DNA from: an uncultured Flavobacteriales bacterium
Lineage (GTDB): Bacteria > Bacteroidota > Bacteroidia > Flavobacteriales_E > Vicingaceae
Reading direction: 5' to 3'
Assembly: GCA_937925525.1 (NCBI GenBank)
Contig: CALALS010000209.1
Span: 1-21,099, forward strand
DNA: 21,099 nucleotides
The position numbers were made by a program, and so were the translations under genes. Positions within the stretch are counted from its first letter, which is position 1, and each line of letters starts with the position of its first letter. Positions 7,596-14,219 of this stretch are shown here, one piece after another. Below the pieces are notes generated by a model. It searched no databases. It had not been told where the DNA came from and saw only the letters and a list, made by a program, of their open reading frames with translations.

Positions 7596-7641
7596 CAAAG
7601 TTAACTTGCATGTTTCTTTTTATCAGTTACTAATGTTACAA
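7596..7641 (-). promoter_or_regulatory. Candidate Crp/Fnr-type operator and promoter of the permease gene
   Basis: The plus strand carries CAGTTACTAATGTTACAA (7624-7641), GTWAC half-sites separated by 4 bp. After 22 bp on the minus strand comes TAACTTTG (7596-7603), a perfect TAnnTTTG -7 box. No TTG -33 element is found at the right distance, as expected for a promoter that depends on an activator bound near -41. The -7 box is itself inside a near-palindrome, TGCAAAGTTAACTTGCA (7595-7611), which could be a second regulatory site or chance. The operator overlaps the stop codon of the regulator gene. Confidence 0.7.
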
Positions 7642-8265
7642 AGCTTTAAGCAGTTTTATCTGGTTTCGGTATAAAATTACTCTTTTGTCGTTTTCAAGTT
7701 TCTTTAATAAACGTGAAATAACAACTCTTGATGTAGCCAGCTCGGAAGCAATTTGTTCGTGCGACTGATTAATTAAGCTAGAGCCGGTAATCTTTGATTT
7801 TTCTTTAAGGTAATTTACCAAGCGGTCATCTAGTTTTTGAAATGCAATTTGGTCAATAGTGTGTAGCATTTCATCAAATTTTTCTTGAATGGAGCGCATA
7901 ACGTAACTTTTCCAGGTAGGATATTTTACCATCCACTCATCCATGTATTGAATGGGTATGGCAAGCATTTCCACATCTTCTTCGGCAATGGCAAGTATTT
8001 CGCTTTGGCGTTGCTGCATACAGCAGGTAAACGTCATGGCACAGCTTTCATTGGCGTTTACATAATATAATAAGAGTTCACGTCCGTCTTCATCTACTCG
8101 ACATATCTTTACGCTACCCTTAAGTATGATGGGCATGCTTTTAATGTTTTGCCCCACTTTTAAAATGGGTTCACCTGCCTTTACGTTTATGATGGCTGCA
8201 TTTTTCTCTAGCTCTTCTAATAGTGGTGGTTCAAAAATGTGTTTAAAATGCTCTTTAATGTCCAT
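7636..8265 (-). CDS. Crp/Fnr-family regulator with clustered cysteines, probable sulfur sensor
   Basis: 209 residues from ATG 8265. A TTG nine bases further upstream (8274) is in frame but lies inside the -7 box, so I reject it as the start. Residues about 15-120 form a cyclic-nucleotide-binding-type beta-roll (PILKVGQNIKSMPIILKGSVKI); a long dimerisation helix follows; about 145-205 is a winged helix with recognition segment SHEQIASELATSRVVISRLLKKLE. The beta-roll has no Fnr N-terminal Fe-S cysteine set but carries Cys55, Cys75 and adjacent Cys81-Cys82 (ESCAMTFTCCM). Thiols at this position next to persulfide genes suggest redox or persulfide sensing. It probably activates the two downstream promoters with the GTWAC-N4-GTWAC sites. 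Effector and mode are inferred. Confidence 0.88.
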   Translation of the reverse strand: MDIKEHFKHIFEPPLLEELEKNAAIINVKAGEPILKVGQNIKSMPIILKGSVKICRVDEDGRELLLYYVNANESCAMTFTCCMQQRQSEILAIAEEDVEMLAIPIQYMDEWMVKYPTWKSYVMRSIQEKFDEMLHTIDQIAFQKLDDRLVNYLKEKSKITGSSLINQSHEQIASELATSRVVISRLLKKLENDKRVILYRNQIKLLKAL

Positions 8266-8271
8266 AATAGA

Positions 8272-8279
8272 CAAAGGTA
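8272..8279 (-). promoter_or_regulatory. -7 box of the Crp/Fnr regulator gene
   Basis: TACCTTTG on the minus strand is a perfect TAnnTTTG match, six bases before the ATG at 8265. No convincing TTG -33 element lies about 19-20 bp further upstream. The mRNA would be leaderless or nearly so. The site is the reason for choosing the ATG over the in-frame TTG at 8274. No copy of the GTWAC operator is seen here, so autoregulation is not evident. Confidence 0.6.
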
Positions 8280-8314
8280 TGTTTTTTGAGTTTTTATTTG
8301 TAATAGAGATAGTA

Positions 8315-8346
8315 TTTGCCCAATAAAAATTAAAATCTTATCTTCG
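8315..8346 (+). promoter_or_regulatory. Promoter of the ribosomal protein S1 gene
   Basis: TTTG (8315-8318), a 20-bp spacer and TATCTTCG (8339-8346; TAnnTTTG with one mismatch) fit the Bacteroidota housekeeping promoter. Transcription would start near 8352, leaving a leader of roughly 85-90 nt before the ATG at 8440, in contrast to the leaderless-looking genes around it. Confidence 0.65.
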
Positions 8347-8363
8347 CGCCTCATTAAAAAATA

Positions 8364-8419
8364 GGTGTTATCCGGAATACCTTATGTTAAACCAACTCTC
8401 ATTTATCCGGACTTAGAGT
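8364..8419 (+). ncRNA. Candidate structured 5' leader of S1 mRNA: two hairpins with the same loop motif
   Basis: The first hairpin pairs GGTGTT (8364-8369) with AATACC (8376-8381) around the loop ATCCGG. The second pairs ACTCT (8395-8399) with AGAGT (8415-8419) around a 15-nt loop that again contains ATCCGGA. The shared 9-mer TTATCCGGA occurs at 8368-8376 and 8403-8411. UCCGGA is self-complementary, so the loops could kiss. A leader of this kind could serve S1 autoregulation, which is known for S1 in other bacteria; here it is a proposal from hand folding only. Confidence 0.4.
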
Positions 8420-8439
8420 GAGATACAAGCTAAATACAA

Positions 8440-10398
8440 ATGGCGGAAAAAGAAAACGCTGATAACGAAAAGGCTGCAGAAGAAACTCCAAAAAAAGCAG
8501 CTTCAGCAAAAAAAACCGAATCTACAAAATCTGAAGAGTCGGTAGAAAACAAAGAAACAGCTAAGGCTGAAAAACCAGCAAAAAAAGAAGTTAAAAAAGA
8601 AACAGCTCCTGTTACCAATGGTGAGCCGTTAAAAGATTTTGACTGGAGCAGAATAGGTAAGTATGAAGAAACTTACTCTGACTCTGAAAAAGCTGATTTA
8701 GAAAAAATGTACGATGCTACTCTTGCTTCTATAAGCACACAAGATGTAGTGATGGGTACAGTAGTTGGAATCAACGAAAAAGAAGTTGTGGTTAACATTA
8801 ACTACAAATCTGAAGGTATTATTCCAATTTCTGAGGTTAAATACAATCCGGATTTAAAAGTTGGTGATGAGATAGAAGTATTTATCGAAAACCAAGAAGA
8901 TAAAAACGGACAGTTAAACCTTTCTCATGCTAAAGCTCGTTCATTAAAAGCTTGGGATAGAGTGAACAGTGCTCTTGAAACTGAGGAAATTGTTAAAGGT
9001 TACGTAAAATGCAGAACCAAAGGTGGATTAATCGTTGACGTATTCGGTATTGAGGCATTCTTACCGGGTTCTCAAATTGATGTGAAACCTATTAGAGATT
9101 ACGATGTGTACGTTGCCAAAACAATGGAATTCAGAGTTGTTAAAATCAATAAAGAATTTAAAAACGTTGTAGTTTCTCATAAAGCACTTATTGAGGCGGA
9201 AATTGAACAACAAAAACGTGAAATCATCTCTAAACTAGAGAAAGGACAAGTATTAGAAGGTGTTGTTAAAAACATTACTTCTTACGGAGTGTTCATTGAC
9301 TTAGGTGGTGTAGATGGTTTAATTCACATTACTGACCTTTCTTGGGGTAGAATTTCTCACCCTGAGGAAATTGTTAAGTTGGATGAAAAAATCAATGTGG
9401 TTATCCTTGACTTTGACGAAAGCAAATCAAGAATTGCACTTGGTTTAAAACAACTTTCTGCTCATCCTTGGGAAAACCTTGGTGATGACGTACAAGTGGG
9501 TGATGTGGTTAAAGGTAAAGTGGTTGTTGTGGCCGATTACGGTGCGTTTATTGAAATTAAACCGGGTATTGAAGGTTTAGTTCACGTATCTGAAATTACT
9601 TGGTCTAACCATTTAAAACCTGCTCAGGAATTCTTTAAAGTAGGAGACGAAGTAGAAGCTAAAATACTTTCAATAGACAGAGAAGAAAGAAAAATGTCTC
9701 TTGGTATCAAACAATTGAAACCGGATCCATGGGAAGGTATTGAAAGCAAATACGCTGTTGATTCTAAACACACAGGTAAAGTTACCAACATTTCTGATTT
9801 TGGAGTGTTTGTTGAACTTGAAGAAGGAATTGACGGTTTAGTTCATATTTCTGACTTATCATGGTCTAAGAAAATCAACCACCCATCTGAGATTACAAAA
9901 GTTGGTGAAAACCTAGAGGTTGTTATTCTTGAGATTGACAGAGAAAACAGAAGACTTAAATTAGGTTACAAACAATTAGAGGAAAATCCTTGGGATACGT
10001 TTGAATCTGTATTTACTCCTGAATCTGTACATGAAGGTACTATTATTGGAATTAAAGGAAAAACTGTTATTGTATCTCTTCCTTACGGTGTTGAAGGTAT
10101 TGCTACCAAAAACAACATTGTAAAAGAAGATGGTAAAACAGCTAACGTTGATGAGAAATTAAACTTTAAAGTATTAGAGTTTAACAAAAACTCAAAACGT
10201 ATTTTAGTTTCACACACTCAAACTTTCCAAGATGAAGTGGAAGGTGATGATGGTACAAAAGGTAAAACTAAAGCGAAAAAAGGTAAAGCAACTAATAAAG
10301 CTATTCAAGATGTTCGTTCTAACTTAGAAAAAACAACTCTTGGTGACTTAGATGCGCTTTCATCTTTAAAAGCTGATTTAGAAAAAGACGAAGAATAA
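8440..10398 (+). CDS. rpsA: 30S ribosomal protein S1
   Basis: 652 residues with six S1 RNA-binding repeats at about 102-165, 184-247, 270-338, 355-425, 443-511 and 530-592. The best-kept are repeats 3-5 (e.g. ITSYGVFIDLGGVDGLIHITDLSW), as usual for S1. The first 65 residues are a low-complexity Lys/Glu/Ala tail with no fold, and the C-terminus (600-652) is another charged, Lys-rich stretch; both extensions are typical of Bacteroidota S1 and make it longer than the roughly 557-residue E. coli protein. S1 helps load mRNA on the 30S subunit. No Shine-Dalgarno-like sequence precedes its ATG. The gene stands alone on the plus strand, with a promoter and leader at 8315-8419 and a strong terminator after it. 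Confidence 0.96.
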   Translation: MAEKENADNEKAAEETPKKAASAKKTESTKSEESVENKETAKAEKPAKKEVKKETAPVTNGEPLKDFDWSRIGKYEETYSDSEKADLEKMYDATLASISTQDVVMGTVVGINEKEVVVNINYKSEGIIPISEVKYNPDLKVGDEIEVFIENQEDKNGQLNLSHAKARSLKAWDRVNSALETEEIVKGYVKCRTKGGLIVDVFGIEAFLPGSQIDVKPIRDYDVYVAKTMEFRVVKINKEFKNVVVSHKALIEAEIEQQKREIISKLEKGQVLEGVVKNITSYGVFIDLGGVDGLIHITDLSWGRISHPEEIVKLDEKINVVILDFDESKSRIALGLKQLSAHPWENLGDDVQVGDVVKGKVVVVADYGAFIEIKPGIEGLVHVSEITWSNHLKPAQEFFKVGDEVEAKILSIDREERKMSLGIKQLKPDPWEGIESKYAVDSKHTGKVTNISDFGVFVELEEGIDGLVHISDLSWSKKINHPSEITKVGENLEVVILEIDRENRRLKLGYKQLEENPWDTFESVFTPESVHEGTIIGIKGKTVIVSLPYGVEGIATKNNIVKEDGKTANVDEKLNFKVLEFNKNSKRILVSHTQTFQDEVEGDDGTKGKTKAKKGKATNKAIQDVRSNLEKTTLGDLDALSSLKADLEKDEE

Positions 10399-10420
10399 TA
10401 CTCTTCTCACCTTATAAAAT

Positions 10421-10454
10421 AAAAGGGATACAAAATTTGTATCCCTTTTTTAGT
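10421..10454. terminator. Bidirectional intrinsic terminator between S1 and the CoA-binding gene
   Basis: Perfect 14-bp arms AAAAGGGATACAAA (10421-10434) and TTTGTATCCCTTTT (10436-10449) are followed by a run of T on the plus strand, and by TTTTATTTTAT when read on the minus strand. It sits 23 bases after the S1 stop and 23 bases before the end of the convergent gene, so it can serve both. Confidence 0.9.
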
Positions 10455-10471
10455 ACTATTTATTTTTAGTT

Positions 10472-10828
10472 TTAAAATGTGCCTATGGTTAGCATTACCA
10501 ATGTGCAAGCTTCAACGGGCTCTATATTGTTTTCTTTTAAAAGAGATTGAAACTCTTCATTTTCAGTACCCGGATTAAAGATGACTCTTCTTGGTTTTAA
10601 GTCAATTACTTCTTGGTAATACTGCTCTTGTAGTTTGGGATTGATATATAAAGTTACCGTATCAAATTCCTCATTTTTCGGGATGTCTTTTACAAACTCA
10701 ATACCTGCAACACTACCTTTTTTTATAGATACAGCAGTTACGCTATGATTGTGGTTAGTAAGCATATTAATTGCCTTATACGAATACCTTTCGGGTTTGT
10801 CAGATGCACCTATCAATAATACTTTCAT
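10472..10828 (-). CDS. CoA-binding-domain protein (YccU-like)
   Basis: 118 residues forming a single Rossmann-like CoA_binding_2 domain: VLLIGASDKPERYSYKAINML (3-23) is the nucleotide loop, VTAVSIKKG the second strand, then DTVTLYINP and RRVIFNPGTENEE. This is the size and motif order of YccU-like proteins, which bind CoA but whose cellular role is not established. No membrane segment or partner domain. It is a single-gene transcript: a -7 box abuts its ATG and the shared terminator lies just after its stop. Confidence 0.88.
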   Translation of the reverse strand: MKVLLIGASDKPERYSYKAINMLTNHNHSVTAVSIKKGSVAGIEFVKDIPKNEEFDTVTLYINPKLQEQYYQEVIDLKPRRVIFNPGTENEEFQSLLKENNIEPVEACTLVMLTIGTF

Positions 10829-10832
10829 ATCG

Positions 10833-10840
10833 CAAAGGTA
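10833..10840 (-). promoter_or_regulatory. -7 box of the CoA-binding-protein gene
   Basis: TACCTTTG on the minus strand, identical to the boxes before the epimerase-CBS and Crp/Fnr genes, ends four bases from the ATG at 10828. This implies a leaderless transcript. A -33 TTG at standard spacing is not evident. Confidence 0.6.
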
Positions 10841-10884
10841 AGTTATTCTGATTTACTGATAAGTTTAATCAAGCATTTAGCAAT

Positions 10885-10913
10885 AAAAAAGCCCTGAGAT
10901 TAGTCAGGGCTTT
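10885..10913 (-). terminator. Intrinsic terminator of the subtilase gene
   Basis: On the minus strand, AAAGCCCTGA, a 6-nt loop and TCAGGGCTTT are followed by TTTTATTG. The core stem GCCCTGA/TCAGGGC (10891-10897 with 10904-10910) is perfect and GC-rich. It lies about 25 bases beyond the protease stop codon. Confidence 0.85.
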
Positions 10914-10937
10914 AAAAGCTAGTGTATTTTAGCTATT

Positions 10938-13900
10938 CTAGTATTTCACAAACTTATTAGTGAAGTTGTCTTCAGCATTGAAGAGTTTAATGTAATATAC
11001 TCCATTTGAGAATTCTTCCATGCTATATGTTTTAAGCATAGTTTTAGAATTTACATAGATATTATCTTCAATTACATTTTGTCCAATGGCATTCATTACC
11101 ATAATTTGATAATTGCCAACAGGAACATTATTCATTCCTATTTGCACATTTTTGTTAGAAGGATTGAAGTATGAAGTAACTCCTGTTTTTGTTTCTATAG
11201 TAGAAACTCCCGTACAAACATCAATAGTAATAAATCCTGTAAGTGTGTCACTTGAACAAGAGTTAGAAGCTGTTAAGAAAACAGGGTAACTTCCACTTGA
11301 AGCATAAGTGATAACAGGGAATACTTGGTTAGATGTTGATGGCGTTCCACCGGTAAATGACCAATTATAAGATGATGCATTAATAGTAGCATTTGGATTG
11401 AAAGTAACAGGAGTATTAGGACAGATGTTACTTGTTGGGGAATAGCTAAATGCTGCTGTTGGTGGTACATCTACATTAACCGTAACATTATCTATATCGC
11501 TGCAATTTCCGGTTGTTCCGGTTACGGTGTAGGTTGTTGTGCTAGCAGGAGTAGCTGTTACAACCGCTCCGGTTGTTGGGCTCAACCCTGTAGTAGGTGT
11601 CCAGCTATAAGTATTAGCTCCGGTAGCAGTTAGTACAGCAGAACCTCCCGGACAAATAGTGTCAGCAGAAGTTGTAGCAACAACATTTGGAGTAGGCTCC
11701 ACTGTTATAGATGGGTACTCTAAATCATAATATCCACAACTATTATACACTCTTACAGTTTGGGTATAAACACCAGGATTACTAAATGTAACCGTAGGAG
11801 TGGCAGAGGTTGATGTTGATAGATTGGCTCCGTTAAACGTCCAACTATAAGTACTAGCGTTAGGAGAAGTTGAAGCATTAAAATTAACAAAGTCTCCTGC
11901 ACAAATGGTATCAGTTAAAGGTGTGACAACTGCTGTAACAGGATAAGAAGTTACATAAGCAAACGTCCATCCGGCTAAATGTAACGGCTGTCCACTGGCA
12001 GTAAATACATTTTGAGTTGGCTGCCATGTTCCCGTAACATCTGTCCAAACTTTACCTGTTCTACCAGAACCATTAAGGTTTTGGGTCATTCCCCAAGCCA
12101 ATGTGTCAGGGTTAAACCTGTCAGCTTGAAGTCCTAAAAAGAATTGATTATTTGCCGGTATCTTAATAGGAGTACCGAAATTAATTCTTACAAACCCTCC
12201 GGTTCCCGTTATATTTTTAATGGTTCTGTAGGTAATTCCAACGGCTGCTTTAACTGTATCAGGTGCTCCTGTGGTAGGATGAACTGTCCACATGGCTACC
12301 GCAAATGAATTAGTATTGTTTATCGAACCTGCACGTGCGAGATAAATATCAAAATACTGTAAGTGAGTAGCAGCAGTGGTATTCGTAAAATGTTCAGCCC
12401 AAGTATTTTGAGTTTGACTAAATGTACCTCCCAAGTATCCACTAGGACCTGCATTCCAAATATTAATTAAACTATCTGTGGCAATAATATTGGTAATGGA
12501 ATCGCAACCGTTACTAGCTACTACATTAATATAAGCAACTTTAGTAGCGGTATCAGAACCATTTGAATTAGTTGCTATTAATCTTACCTGATATGTTCCC
12601 GGAGTATTGTAAACAATGTTAGCAGGATTTTTAGTCGTTGAAGTACCCGGTGTACCACCAGTAAACGTCCAGTTCCATGAAGTAGGATTGTATAACGATA
12701 AATCAGTAAAGTTAACGCTACCACCTGCTGTAACAGTTGTTACATTGGCAGTAAAATTGGCTTGTGGTTTATTGTTTAATAAAGCGCCAACACACTGCAA
12801 GGCTTTAAATGCGTTTACTCTTCCTGCACCCATTGAGCTGGCTAATGGACCAGAAATTGGGTCACAAGTAGAAGTTAAGCAATTCAATACGTTTGCCGGA
12901 GTGATGTTAGGGTTATAAGAAAGCATAAGACCAACTAAGCCTGCTACTAAAGGACTTGCCATAGAAGTTCCTTGTAAGTAACCATACTGATTAGTAGGTA
13001 ATAAACTTAAAATATTAACACCCGGAGCAGAAACATCTAGTGTGGTTCCATAGTTTGAGAAACTTGCTTTTGTATCTGAAGAAGTAGTTGCTCCTACAGA
13101 AATAACACCCGGATAACTTGAAGGATAGTGATTTGCACTGGAATTACTGTTACCTGCAGCGGCTACTATAATAATTCCTTGGCCAATAGCCCAACTTACT
13201 ACACTTGAACCATAAGAACTATTTCCAGTTCCTCCCCAAGAGCAGTTTATTACATGTGCTCCTGAACTTCCGGCATAAACTATTCCGTCATATCCGTTTG
13301 GTAGTGCAGAAGTAGAAGAAGAATTACTTGCACATTTTACGGGCATGTTTTTAATTCCAAAACCTATTGAAGCAACACCTGTGCTATTATCTGTCCTTGC
13401 ACCTACAGTACCCATAACGTGAGTACCATGATTGTGTCCGTTAGTAGGAGGCATCACATTGTTATCATTATCACTCACATCATACCCGTTTACATCATCA
13501 ATGTATCCGTTACCGTCATCATCAATACCATTGTTTGGAATTTCTCCGGGATTGGTCCAAATAGTTCCTGCAAAATCAGGGTGAGTAACTTGCATAGCGT
13601 TATCTGTTGTAGCTACTACAATGTTGGCATTACCAAATGATAGGTTCCAAGCTAAGTCTGCCTGAACTCTAAACAATCCCCACATCTGGGTAGAATTAAA
13701 GAAAGGATCGTTTGGTGTATATTCTACATAACACATTTCAGCCTTTTCAGCCATTTCAACCATCTCAATAGCCTCTAAATCTTTTATGAGTTGCTCTATG
13801 TTGTGAAAGTCAGAGAACTCAATTCTAAATGTACGCTGAAGAACAAAAGACTCTTTTGCAGCATGAGCAGGCTTTGAAAGCTTGGTGATTTGGTATTTTT

Positions 13901-14132
13901 CAGAAAGCTTTTTCATGAAAGGAAAATAATTTAAATCTAAATTATTCCAATCAATATTATTTTTAACACTTCCATCAATAGTTGAAAATCCATTATCTAA
14001 CGGATAGTCTTTTTTAATGATAAAATGCACCCTGCCATCTACATAGTCATGGTAAAAAGTTTGTGCTGAAAGTTGAATGGAAGAAACAAAAGCAATGGCC
14101 ATTACCAGAGCTAAAAAGTAAGTTTTTTTCAT
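10938..14132 (-). CDS. Secreted subtilisin-like (S8) protease with PKD domains and T9SS C-terminal sorting domain
   Basis: 1064 residues from ATG 14132; a TTG 30 bases upstream is in frame, but the ATG gives a clean signal peptide (MKKTYFLALVMAIAFVSSIQLSAQ). Then come a prodomain (about 25-140) and the S8 catalytic domain (about 150-445): Asp177 in VVATTDNAMQVTHPDF, His235 in HNHGTHVMG, Asn328 in VAAAGNSN and Ser390 in GTSMASPLVAG. An Asp/Asn-rich loop (about 200-225) looks calcium-binding. A first PKD domain (about 460-540), a beta-rich region without a name I recognise (about 545-735), two further PKD/Ig-like repeats with CAGD/CPGG/CPNT motifs, and a type A sorting domain (last 75 residues, ending NGVYYIKLFNAEDNFTNKFVKY) follow. 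It should be exported by Sec, moved through the T9SS and attached to the surface or released. Confidence 0.94.
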   Translation of the reverse strand: MKKTYFLALVMAIAFVSSIQLSAQTFYHDYVDGRVHFIIKKDYPLDNGFSTIDGSVKNNIDWNNLDLNYFPFMKKLSEKYQITKLSKPAHAAKESFVLQRTFRIEFSDFHNIEQLIKDLEAIEMVEMAEKAEMCYVEYTPNDPFFNSTQMWGLFRVQADLAWNLSFGNANIVVATTDNAMQVTHPDFAGTIWTNPGEIPNNGIDDDGNGYIDDVNGYDVSDNDNNVMPPTNGHNHGTHVMGTVGARTDNSTGVASIGFGIKNMPVKCASNSSSTSALPNGYDGIVYAGSSGAHVINCSWGGTGNSSYGSSVVSWAIGQGIIIVAAAGNSNSSANHYPSSYPGVISVGATTSSDTKASFSNYGTTLDVSAPGVNILSLLPTNQYGYLQGTSMASPLVAGLVGLMLSYNPNITPANVLNCLTSTCDPISGPLASSMGAGRVNAFKALQCVGALLNNKPQANFTANVTTVTAGGSVNFTDLSLYNPTSWNWTFTGGTPGTSTTKNPANIVYNTPGTYQVRLIATNSNGSDTATKVAYINVVASNGCDSITNIIATDSLINIWNAGPSGYLGGTFSQTQNTWAEHFTNTTAATHLQYFDIYLARAGSINNTNSFAVAMWTVHPTTGAPDTVKAAVGITYRTIKNITGTGGFVRINFGTPIKIPANNQFFLGLQADRFNPDTLAWGMTQNLNGSGRTGKVWTDVTGTWQPTQNVFTASGQPLHLAGWTFAYVTSYPVTAVVTPLTDTICAGDFVNFNASTSPNASTYSWTFNGANLSTSTSATPTVTFSNPGVYTQTVRVYNSCGYYDLEYPSITVEPTPNVVATTSADTICPGGSAVLTATGANTYSWTPTTGLSPTTGAVVTATPASTTTYTVTGTTGNCSDIDNVTVNVDVPPTAAFSYSPTSNICPNTPVTFNPNATINASSYNWSFTGGTPSTSNQVFPVITYASSGSYPVFLTASNSCSSDTLTGFITIDVCTGVSTIETKTGVTSYFNPSNKNVQIGMNNVPVGNYQIMVMNAIGQNVIEDNIYVNSKTMLKTYSMEEFSNGVYYIKLFNAEDNFTNKFVKY

Positions 14133-14219
14133 AACGTGAACAGTTAATAGGTTTAATGCCAATAAATTTATACAATATATATAAGAATAGGAATAAAAAT
14201 TCTCTTAATTATTTGATTC

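Noticed and set aside
8266..8274. TTG start adding three residues to the Crp/Fnr regulator
   Set aside because: The TTG is part of the TACCTTTG promoter box, so it would not be in the transcript; ATG 8265 is the better start.
12616..12918. 100-aa plus-strand open frame
   Set aside because: Antisense to the protease catalytic and PKD region; low-complexity composition follows from the repeated Thr/Gly/Asn codons on the other strand.
14133..14162. TTG start adding ten residues before the protease signal peptide
   Set aside because: The ATG at 14132 gives a typical Lys-Lys n-region signal peptide; the extension would bury it.
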